Assembly (NCBI GenBank): GCA_029216955.1
Contig: JANAVB010002199.1
Coordinates: forward strand, 14,439,417 to 14,503,416
Direction of reading: 5' to 3'
DNA from: Iris pallida
Lineage: Eukaryota > Streptophyta > Magnoliopsida > Asparagales > Iridaceae
DNA length: 64,000 bases
A program made the position numbers and the translations under genes. The notes below the pieces were generated by a model, which was not told where the DNA came from, did not search any database, and saw only the letters and a program-made list of their open reading frames with translations. Shown one piece after another: positions 12,510-21,892 of this stretch (the stretch's first letter is position 1; the number at the start of each line of letters is the position of its first letter).

Positions 12510-12624
12510 CCTAACTAGCTAACTAAAATTCTCTGCTGCAATCCAAATCCAATTGACAACCAAAAATGCAATTAATTTTCGAGAATCCAATAATTCAATA
12601 AATTTCGAAATTACGGGTTTCACA
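9407..12624 (-). mobile_element. Long 5' LTR of the minus-strand Ty3/gypsy element
   Basis: On the plus strand the LTR begins TGTCACGATCC at 9407 and ends GGGTTTCACA at 12624 (3218 bp). Read on the minus strand its first bases (TGTGAAACCCGTAATTTCG) and last bases (CCCAACAATTTGGG...CGTGACA) correspond to both ends of the solo LTR at 20299-24063, so the two are one LTR family. It lies directly upstream of the minus-strand gag start. A GC-rich block at 11580-12140, with a chance open frame, occupies the same relative place as a GC-rich block in the solo LTR. The likely target duplication is GAAAC (12625-12629); its partner is outside the window. No host gene is seen here. Confidence 0.78.
12451..12508 (+). 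repeat. Trinucleotide microsatellite (TAG)n then (TAA)n
   Basis: An uninterrupted ATAGTAG run grades into a long AAT run inside the gypsy LTR. Confidence 0.95.
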
Positions 12625-12629
12625 GAAAC

Positions 12630-14535
12630 AAATATTACAAATGGGGCACGAAGCCAAGATTACAAGTCGCTTAAACTTACTTTTCTCTCTGTTTACAAGT
12701 CACTCTGCTCTCTCTCTCTCTCTCAATACAACATAACAAACCAACGGATGCTTCAAAAGACGATGTCCATACATTAAGTTCCATATAGGTAAAGTCTTTA
12801 ATGCGGCCACACGCCTCAAAACGTCAAGGAACTCCATGCCTCAGCTCGTCTAAGCGAGCTAATTCTCCTCGACAAGCAGGTACCTGTAACCTATGCATGA
12901 AAACTGTTGGGTGGTCAATACCAACCATACTGGTGGTGTGAGCTCCTCGTCTACCCATACAAAACCAACACGTTCATTTTGGTTTGTGCAAACTATTCTT
13001 TTGATTGTCTTTCTATTATTGCCTTAGGATTAATTTGATAACTTAGACTCCTGGGCTATTCGTGTTGCAACAAACGTGATCATACTATCAAGTACTTTAA
13101 GACTATGCTACAAAATCCAGTCGTGCAAACATCGTGGCTGTGCCATAGGACCCCTTTATGCGACTACATCGAGGTCGTGCATTGCAACATAGTGTATCAT
13201 ATTCAAACTTTTTTTACAATCTTTGCTCGTTTTCACATACGACCGACTCAAATTAAACTCATAAACTTGTGTTATTGACCCAGACACCCGACGCCACATC
13301 TCGTGTCGAAGCACGTATCTCTTGCTATAACCAAATCATAGGCTTCATATTTGTTGCAGACCATACACATTTATGTCGTGCTTACATTCCTTTTGACTTA
13401 ACCGATACTGTGCATACACTTCTTTACTCAATCTAGAGTATGCATATGGATCGTCGCTATTATGCCGACTCATCTATATGAAAAGTCATTAGCAATGTCA
13501 AGCTATCTTGGACTTGGTTTAGGATAGACGTCGATCATCCAACGGGGGTAGCTAGCCCATGGAAGCCCCAAATCTCATATGCGGTATGCTAGCATAGACG
13601 ACGATCATACTGGATAATTAGCCCATGGAAGCCCTGAATCTCATATATGATATATCTTGCATCCTGCTTTACCACTTGCTTTCTCCTAGGTCGATATGAT
13701 CCCGCTGCCCCGACGATTCATTCGAAGAAGACTACGTCTTGTACACAAGTTGCATGACCATGCAATGGTGCCTACTTAACTCGCCGTATGACTCAAACCA
13801 TGTTATTCTTTATTCATAACCATGCTTTACATACTTCATTGGAGACTCCCAAGCCACGGGACTACCTCAGCGACAAACGGTCGCGAGAACTTTTCCATTT
13901 CTTGAAACCAAGAAAATGGCTACTGCATAGCCTTCTTACTTGACTTGAACAAGACGTGTTTCATTCGTGCCATAGACTGTGGCATACTCTATATGACAAA
14001 CTTTGGAATCATGGGACATATCACTTGAATCTGTCGTGTACCGTGTCTTAACCAAACTATGTTTCGTGCAACACTGCCGTTCAAGTCATATTCTATATGA
14101 CGAGACTTGAGACCGTGGGATCCACGTGTTCAACTTGAACAACAAAGTTCTTTGGTGCCTTGACTTATGCCATAAGTCGTACGATACAACTTAACCAGTG
14201 GGACGAGCAAAGGCTATGCCAAGCCTTGCACCTTGAAAACGTACACGGATACTTGTGGGACAATTATGCTATGCCAAGAATTAGATGGTGGGACAGTGCA
14301 TGCTTTATCAAGCATTATATCGTGCGACACCTATGAGTATGCTAAGTTCATAGTCTTGCAGCAACATATACTTTTCCTTCTCCCAAGCCACGAGACGAAG
14401 GACCGAGTGTCAATTTTGAAAACACGATGTGCACATTTTTAGCCAACCGTGGGACCTTTTCATGTTCTAACTCAATCTGACTCAGAGCTAAATTATTCTC
14501 TATAGCCATGTAGGTTCGTCTCTTTTACTGTCAAG
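12630..14535 (-). mobile_element. Older inverted fragment of the same LARD family
   Basis: Read on the minus strand this matches the LARD at 1-6218 in reverse, but with much more divergence. 12660-12860 matches the LTR region around 780-985 (shared GACATCGTCTT and the GAGAGAGAGCAG block). 13480-13530 matches 4935-4975 (AGTCCAAGATAGCTTGACA). 13690-13735 matches 4780-4826. 14440-14530 matches about 3860-3945. It is therefore a 3' LTR plus the 3' part of the interior, truncated on the right near 14535. The gypsy LTR abuts it on the left, as if gypsy inserted into this older LARD. No intact gene is present. Confidence 0.75.
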
Positions 14536-14659
14536 CCTATTCAGTACAATAAAAACTTTTATTTTATTAGTGTGAAGGCCAAACTTCGATCCGGATCACA
14601 CTTTAGTAATATTCATGCTGGTAACTTTAATACTATTATTAGACAATTTGATTTGTCCA

Positions 14660-15115
14660 AGTTTTTTTAAAAAAAAAAATTAATTTGCTTAAAATCTCTT
14701 ATTGTAATTAAATCTATATAACTACACGAGGACTCCCAACACAATATATGCCTGGTATATCAGTTGTTTTGGAGCCAAAACAAAACAGAGTTTTTGATAA
14801 AGAAGCGTTGATTGAGATCTATTATACTTTTATGAATTAACGCCTTTTAAAACCATTTTTGTTTCAAATACAAAAATAGATATAACAAAACAGCGTTTGT
14901 AGTCCAACGGTCAGGATAATTGCCTTCCAAGCAATAGACCCGGGTTCGACTCCCGGCAAACGCACCAAAATGATATATTTTTTTATTATTTTGGTTTCTT
15001 CTCCCTATTTTATTTTATCTTTTTTTTTTTTTTGGCTTTCTTCCTAATTAATTTTATTATGTCATTCGCTAAGTCAGGTTCATGTTCCTTTAAGTGCACA
15101 AATCATCACATAAAT
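14660..15115 (+). repeat. Segmental duplication, left copy (with tRNA-Gly)
   Basis: This block and 18190-18585 share their order of landmarks: an AATTTGCTTAAAAT start, ATATATG-CTGGTATATCAG, GTTTTGGAG, the tRNA-Gly gene, CTTCCTAATT and CATAAATCTCATCAT at the end. The pair flanks the NPF transporter gene in direct orientation. Confidence 0.88.
14893..14964 (+). tRNA. tRNA-Gly (anticodon UCC)
   Basis: A full cloverleaf can be drawn. The acceptor stem is GCGTTTG/CAAACGC, followed by discriminator A. The anticodon stem ATTGC/GCAAT holds loop CTTCCAA, giving anticodon TCC. The T arm is CCGGG-TTCGACT-CCCGG. It is 72 bases, with no encoded CCA and no intron. A T-rich stretch lies just downstream as a Pol III terminator. 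It appears functional. Confidence 0.96.
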
Positions 15116-15808
15116 CTCATCATAAAAAAAGTATACATATGTGGCTACTTTCTCTTCTCATCAAGATCAGTATTCTATATGCGTGTGTAATTACAATAAC
15201 AAGGATATAAATAAAATAAATTAAAAGAGCATTATATGAACCATATATAATTGAAGAAGAAGAAGAAAAATGGAGAGCCTCTCTAGCAACTGATGTAAAG
15301 CTTACTAACGCGCTTCTTTTATATATCATGGCAACTGATGCAAAGTCCTAGCTATAATTTGTGCCTAGCTAATTAGTGATGTGCATTTGTGGAAAGAATA
15401 CTACACATATATAGTTTGTTACTAATTAGCTTAGTTCAATTCAATTGCTTAAATTTAGAAAAGGAATTGTTTGTAACAACAATTAAGTTAGTGAAGAGGA
15501 CACGAACTATATTCTCCTAAAAATGGTATTAGAATTACTACTAGTACAATAACAGCCCAACCACCATCCCTACTGGAATTACTATGGGATCAATATTTCA
15601 AACCAGAACCCAACAGGAAGTTAGCGTTATATGTACTGTCATGATCTTGCTTAATTCCTCCACCAACAGGCAACAGCTCCTCTTCGAATGCAAGTGATCA
15701 TTAGTTTCATTCTATAAATTCACCAAGCGATCTGCATTGTCCCTTCATCGATCTCGATCGGAAAAATCAAGACTAGCTAGCTATATAGTTCGAGAAGATC
15801 GATCATCA
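15116..15808 (+). promoter_or_regulatory. Upstream region of the NPF transporter gene
   Basis: About 690 bp of AT-rich sequence without a coding gene. A TATA-box-like TATAAATT lies at 15713-15720, 89 bp before the ATG, which gives a plausible leader of about 60 bases. Nothing else is recognisable. Confidence 0.5.
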
Positions 15809-17786
15809 ATGTCGTCGGTATTCACTACAGTGAGCAATGGCGCCGTCAACTACCGCGGCGAGCCTGCCGATAAGACGAGAACCGGAGGATGGAAGGTCGC
15901 TCCCTTCATCATCGGTACGTACAGTACCATTGCATTGCACTCTCTCTCTGTCCGTCTGTTCTTATATAAAGGGTGAATGTTTCTAATTTGTTTTGTAATT
16001 ATATATAAATAAACTTGGTTTGCATGTTTTAATTTTGTTAATTAGTTAACGAGGTGGCGGAGAGGATGGCTTTCTTCTCTGTAGTGGTGAGCTTGAAGAT
16101 GTACTTGACGACGCAGATGAACATGGTGCTGCCAGAAGCGGCCACCACCACCACGGACTGGGTCGGGGCTTCGCACTTCCTTACGATCGTCGGCGCGTTT
16201 CTCGCCGACGCCTATTTCGGCCGGTACATGACCATGGTCCTCTTCACCTGCATATATGCAATCGTAAGTATATATATATATATACAAGCAATCAATCAAT
16301 CCTTATATCCCTATATGTAACTAATCCTCTGTTTGCATGGATATGATATATATAGGGAATGGCACTGCTAACGTTCACTGCGTCAGACCCCAGCCTCAGG
16401 CCGCCCCCTGGCAGGCCAGCCACGCCCGGGCAGCACGCGCTCCTCCTCTTCGCGCTAGCAATCATCGCGTTTGGCACGGGCGGCATCAAGCCCTGCGTCT
16501 CCACCTTCGGGGCGGACCAGTTCGACGAGGCGGACGAGAGGGAGGCGCGCAAGAAGTACTCCTTCTTCAACTGGTTCTTCTTCGCCATCAACCTGGGCGC
16601 CGTGCTGGGGATCGTGTCTTCGGGGCTGACCATCAGGAGGTTCGGATGGGTGGGCGGCTTCGGCGTCCCCGCGGTCATGACGTTCGTCTCCCTCGCGGTG
16701 CTCGTCGCGGGGAGCCGGCTGTACAGGTACCAGAGGCCGACGGGGAGCCCTCTGACGCGGTTCATGGAGGTGCTGGTGGCGGCGTGCCGCAACCACAGGA
16801 GGGGGGTCGTGCTCAAGGAGGGGGACCAGCTCTACGAGGTGAGGACCGCCGAGTCCGACATCGTCGGCGCCAGGAAGCTGCAGCACACCGACCAGTACAG
16901 GTTCTTGGACAAGGCGGCCGCCGTAGTCGTGACAGCCGCGGACCCCTCGGCCGCGACCACCGCCATTACCAGTCGGTGGAGGCTGTGCACTGTGACCCAG
17001 GTGGAAGAGCTCAAGTCCATCGTCCGCCTCTTCCCCATCTTCCTGACCACCATCGCCCTCTCCGTCTCCTTCTCGCAGCTGTCGACCTTCTTCATCTCCC
17101 AGTCCTCCGTCATGGACCGCAGGATCAAGAGGATGAACAACTACGAGATGCACCCCGGCAGCACCCTCCTCTTCGGCACCCTCAGCCCGGTCATCATCGT
17201 GCCCATCTACGCCAAGCTCATCGTCCCCTTCCTCCGCGGGTTCACCGGACACCCCCGCGGCATCACCTCCCTCCAGCGCATGGGCGCGGGCCTCTTCGTC
17301 TCCGTCGTCGCCATGGCCATCGCCGCCCTCGTCGAGAGGAGGCGCCTCGACAACCCAGACCCCGCCGCGGTCCCCGTCTTCTGGCTCTTCCCCCAGACCT
17401 TCCTCATGGGGGCCGCCGAGGTCTTCACCTACGTCGGCCAGCTCGAGTTCTTCTACGACCAGGCGACCGACGGCACCAGGAGCATCTGCAGCGCGCTCGT
17501 CATGGTCGAGTCGGGATTCGGGCACTGGCTGAGCACCTTCCTGGTCAAGATCGTGTCCAGGAAGGGATGGATCCGACACGACCTCAACCACAGCAGGCTG
17601 GACCTCTTCTACTGGCTGCTCACGGGGATCAACGCCGTCAACCTACTCGCCTACGTCGTAGCCGCCAAGTCCTACAAGGGGAGGATCAACGACGTCGCCG
17701 ACTCCTCATCCCAAGCGGGACCGGCGTCCGCCGACGTGAAGTGGGACGAAGAGGAGGGCTCCAGCAGAAGAATCCTGGCGAATTAA
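15809..17786 (+). CDS. NRT1/PTR family (NPF) proton-coupled transporter
   Basis: Three exons: 15809-15914, 16046-16263 and 16356-17786, with GT-AG introns in consistent phase. They give 584 residues, the usual NPF length (about 550-620). The family is the plant POT/PTR group of 12-helix plasma-membrane or tonoplast carriers that move nitrate, peptides, hormones or glucosinolates with protons. Motifs seen: the proton-coupling ExxER (VNEVAERMAFF, near residue 40), GAFLADAYFGRY after helix 3, the signature FGADQFDEAD, then KKYSFFNWFFFAINLGA, and a C-terminal DLFYWLLTGINAVN. A long charged loop sits mid-protein as usual. Exon 3 is very GC-rich, so large shadow frames exist on both strands. The first ATG with an in-frame exon was chosen. 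The subfamily and substrate cannot be fixed from motifs alone. No lesion is seen. Confidence 0.95.
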
Positions 17787-18190
17787 TTAGTTCATTACTT
17801 CGTTCTCGTTTCTTTCTAGTCGACATGATCAATCGATCAGTAAATTAGTCCTTAATTAATTAGTCCTTGTATTATAAATTGTTCTTCTTCTTTTTTCCTC
17901 TCTCCTTCTTTCAATCTTCATGAATTAATTGAATAGCTTTGATTCAAACTTCATTACTACGTGGTAGATACATACATGCATACATGTTGCGATTGCGTCT
18001 CTTATATATATTGTTAACTAATCTTCTGAAACTTACTTGATTGAACTATCAAGTTTTCGTTTTCCTTTTCTGAGTGTGGAACTATATACAATGTAGGCAG
18101 ATCTTCTCAAACTCCTAATTTAAAATTAACATTAAATTAACGACTCGATTAAAGACATTAATTGATTTGTCTGAGTTACTCGGGGTTACA
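17787..18190 (+). other. 3' flank of the NPF gene
   Basis: AT-rich sequence with a CT-rich patch near 17885-17915. The transcript end is probably here, but no single polyadenylation signal is decisive. I see no gene. Confidence 0.5.
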
Positions 18191-18585
18191 GTTCTTTTTT
18201 TTTTTTTTTTAAATTTGCTTAAAATTCTCTTATATTGTATTTTAATATATATAACTACATGAGCATTCCCAACAAAATATATGGCTGGTATATCAGTTGT
18301 TTTGGAGTCAAAACACAGTTTTTGATAAATAAGTGTTGTTTGACATCTATTCTAATTGCGTGCTAATTAGCAACGTTTAAACAGGAATAACAAAAACGTT
18401 TGCAGTCCAACGGTTAGGATAATTGCCTTCCAAGCAATAGACCCGGGTTCAACTCCCGGCAGACGCATGTTTTTTTTTGTTTTTTTTTTTGGTTTCTTCC
18501 TAATTTATTTTATTATTTTTACCTAAGTCTGGTTCATGGTCCTTATAAGTGGCCAAATCATACATAAATCTCATCATTAAAAAAA
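18190..18585 (+). repeat. Segmental duplication, right copy (with tRNA-Gly)
   Basis: Partner of 14660-15115. Its end (CATAAATCTCATCATTAAAAAAA) is interrupted by the MULE that begins at 18586. The left copy shows what the uninterrupted site looked like. Confidence 0.88.
18396..18467 (+). tRNA. tRNA-Gly (UCC) copy with an acceptor-stem mismatch
   Basis: Same cloverleaf and TCC anticodon as 14893-14964. The first base is A instead of G, so it faces C at position 72 (18466). Another acceptor pair is a T-G wobble, and the T loop reads TTCAACT. A T run follows. It arose by the segmental duplication; whether it is still charged and processed is uncertain. Confidence 0.85.
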
Positions 18586-18754
18586 GGGATATTTTGTAAA
18601 ACCTCCCCTAAATAATGGGCTAATTTGCGAAATACCCCCTAAAGATCTCGAATTGGTAAAACCCCCTTTCCGTCAAGACGCTGTTTGATTTTGGGTGACG
18701 TGGCAATCCGTGTGTGTTATTAAGTAAAAAAATAAAAGTTAGACGAAAATACCC
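18586..18754 (+). repeat. MULE left terminal inverted repeat
   Basis: Matches the reverse complement of 27562-27731 with few differences, from GGGATATTTTG to GACGAAAATACCC. It includes AAAGATCTCGAATTGGTAAA and the GACGTGGCAATCCGTGTGTG block. Confidence 0.95.
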
Positions 18755-18947
18755 CTGCGTACGTGGCAGGGGTCCTCCAACGGTCTTCTCTCTCTCTCTT
18801 ACGGTCATCTTCTTCCTTTGCTGAACCTATTTATACCGATCATCTTCTTCCTCTCTCCAACCTATTTATACCGATCATCCTCCTCCTCTTTCACTTGATC
18901 CTCTTCCAGCGTGCAACTTGTCTACCGAAGATCAGGTTCCTACAAGC

Positions 18948-19467
18948 ATGGGGGGTGCTCCTTCATCTATAGAGAAAGAGATAATTTCTGCCATTAAAGG
19001 AGGAAACACAAATTATTATATTTACAGTAAGGAGGAAACACAAATTATTATATTTACAGTTAGGAGGAAACACTAATTTTTAATTTCTAAATTTGCAGAA
19101 ATCGAGTGATGAAAGTGATCAGATTAAATGCCAAATTTGTTGCCAGTCGACACATTCAGCAATAGGGTGCCCATTTATGTACTCAAAATGCCGAAGATAT
19201 GACGGGATAAGAAGAGTTTGGGAAGGAAACACTCGAGCTAATCCGCACAGAAGATTTTTGAGATGTCAACACTTCAATTGTGCTGAATTCCAGTGGTTAG
19301 ATGAAGCTGTGAAGTTGCCACCACCAAGACAACATTCAGCAAAGGGGTGTGCTAAGTGTGGTAGTCGTGTACATTGGGCCAAAGATTGTCCTGAAGAGAT
19401 TGGTGAATTGTGTGGTCAGTTTCAAGGTTCACTGAAGTTAGACCAAATGAAAAGAAGATCAATGTAA
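18948..19467 (+). CDS. MULE-borne CCHC-GRF-CCHC zinc-finger protein
   Basis: The well-supported part is the exon at 19099-19467, which begins after a TTTGCAG acceptor. It encodes, in order, a zinc knuckle (CQICCQSTHSAIGC, C-x2-C-x4-H-x4-C), a GRF-type zinc finger core (NPHRRFLRCQHFNCAEFQWL) and a second knuckle (CAKCGSRVHWAKDC). An ATG at 18948 with a donor at 19059 would give a short first exon in the right phase and a protein of about 159 residues; that exon is inference. It lies inside the MULE and runs convergently to mudrA, the same layout as mudrA/mudrB in maize MuDR, though it shows no clear likeness to mudrB. GRF fingers bind single-stranded DNA in other proteins. Function here is unknown. 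Confidence 0.6.
18996..19075 (+). repeat. Short tandem repeat of about 33 bp (2.5 copies)
   Basis: AGGAGGAAACAC followed by AAATTATTATATTTACAGT is repeated at 18998, 19030 and, partly, 19062. It overlaps the proposed first exon and intron of the zinc-finger ORF and duplicates a possible splice donor. Confidence 0.8.
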
Positions 19468-19845
19468 AATAGACATTTGTTATATATAAACATGCTATCA
19501 ACTATCAGCTGCAGTCTTCTCTTTCATGTCCACAGTTTCTAGACATACACTCTAGGTAATCAGCCGTCATCCATAAACTGTCGAAAAATACATGCACCAA
19601 ACATAGTATCATTACAAAAGACAAACTGCAAGACTTCTCTTTCATGTCCATAGTATGTAAACATAGAATCCTTACAGAAGACAAACTTTCCAGAGTATCT
19701 AAATGTCCACAACCCAAAAATACATGCTATCAGCTGCAGTTAAAAGACAAACTTTTACATGCTATCACTGCACAAAATACTTAAAGCAGAGAATAACCTC
19801 TGTACAAAATGTCCACAAAAAAAAAAAAACCAAGTACAACTGCAG
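19468..19845. other. Spacer between convergent MULE genes
   Basis: About 380 bp between the zinc-finger ORF stop and the mudrA stop. It contains repeated CTTCTCTTTCATGTCCA and TATCAGCTGCAGT words and an A run at 19818-19829. No coding feature is supported. Confidence 0.6.
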
Positions 19846-21278
19846 TTAAGGCCTCCATCTAGGTGGCCTGAAGATCTGGGATTGGGGTCTTGTTGCTTCC
19901 CTCATGCCATCAGCTTTAAATCCATACATGCTATGAAAGTTTGCTGCTGTTGCTGCACCCACCCCTGTATAAGGAGGCACATTAACTCCTCTTCCAGCAG
20001 CATTTGGGCCTCTACCTCTTGTTTGAGAAGCACCAGGTTCCATGCCACTAAATGTTGACCAGAACAAGTAATAAGAAAGCATAAAAAACATCCTAACTAT
20101 TAAATAACATGTTTATTGTACCTTCCAGTAGTCTGTTGCTGAGCTGGAGGATTGCCTCCTCCTCTGCCTCTTCCTCTGCCCCTTCCAGGAGTCTGTGCAT
20201 CAATCTTTGCAGCATTCCTTGTTGGACAAGTTCTTATATTGTGACTTAGAGAGTGACAATGTCCACACTTTCTCTTACCTTTCTTTGAGCTAGGTGTGTG
20301 TAAGCCCCTGATTTTCAAAAATTTTTAAACTAGTATTAATTAATTATTAAATGTCATTATTGGTTTTAAAAATATTTTAATATGATTTTTAGGAATTTTC
20401 TATAATTTTAAATGAGTTCTTAAATACAAAAATACTGATATGTAATTTTCTAAATAGTTTTAATATCATTCTGCAATTTTTGAAATGTTGTTTATATCAG
20501 TTTGTAATTAGGAATTTGGTTTTAATTAGGGAATGCAAATACTATTTTGCATTTACTCACCATTAAAGCCTTTATGTAATTTCCTAAACCTAGGGGACCT
20601 AACTGCTAAACTACCAAACCCCCCCCCCCCGACCAGACACTCTCTCTCCTCACCCACTCTCGTTGACCCGACCGCCTCACCCTAATTTTCCGGCCGTCCT
20701 AATCGGAACCCTAACCCTAATTTGGCCGGATCACCGCCATTGGAAGCCTATAAAAGGAAGGGCTCTCCTTCCTCGACCAGCCCACACCACTATCACCCCA
20801 TCCCGACCACCGCAAACTCCCCTTCTTCCCCAACTTCCTAGTCGGAACCCAAACTCCGGCGAAGCCCTGTCCCGACGCCTACACCCACCCTCACAGCAAA
20901 CCACCACCACCCCTACGTTCGCCTTGACGAGACGCGCCCAGCGCCACCGAAGCGCCGCGACGCCGACGCCTCCACCGCCGTCCAGCACGTTCGAAACCCT
21001 TCCTCTTCGCCGGACACGTAGGTTACAGTTTCGTTTTGTGTCGTACGTGTCTCGTTTTGACCTATGTTGCTCGCCAGGACACGGGAATGTTCGTCCAGTA
21101 GCTGGACACGAGAATCAGTGGTCATGCGTGTCGTGCGTAGCACGGACACGAGGATCCCTGTGTCCCAAACTGTCAGGACACAGGACAGATTTTATTTTAT
21201 TTTTTATTATTAACCTAACCTAAAACCTAAATAAAATAAACCCGAGCCCCATCCTAACAGCAAGCCCGCTCAGGCCTA

Positions 21279-21345
21279 CTGGCTAGCGGGTGGGGCTCCG
21301 AGTCTTCCTCACTGTGCACAGAGGGCCGAGTTCGAGCCCTCTGTT
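21279..21345 (+). other. tRNA-like segment with Pol III A and B boxes, within the solo LTR
   Basis: TGGCTAGCGGGTGG resembles an A box, and AGTTCGAGCCC fits a B box (GGTTCGANNCC), about 45 bp apart. CAGAGGG/CCCTCTG can pair around the B box like a T arm. No acceptor stem is clear, so it is not a tRNA gene. It could be a captured tRNA relic or SINE head, or chance. Confidence 0.4.
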
Positions 21346-21388
21346 TGTGTTCTTTTTCTTTCTTTTTGTTTTTCTTTTGTTTTTCTTT

Positions 21389-21892
<504 letters not shown>

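Noticed and set aside
16455..17591. 378-codon minus-strand frame across the NPF gene
   Set aside because: Acidic low-complexity antisense shadow of a GC-rich exon.
16337..17848. 503-codon plus-strand frame overlapping the NPF exon
   Set aside because: A GC-rich shadow frame. Its composition (Arg/Pro/His-rich) has no domain, while the other frame gives a clear NPF protein.
20663..21223. 186-codon proline-rich frame in the solo LTR
   Set aside because: Same reasoning: LTR leader-like GC-rich sequence without a recognisable domain.
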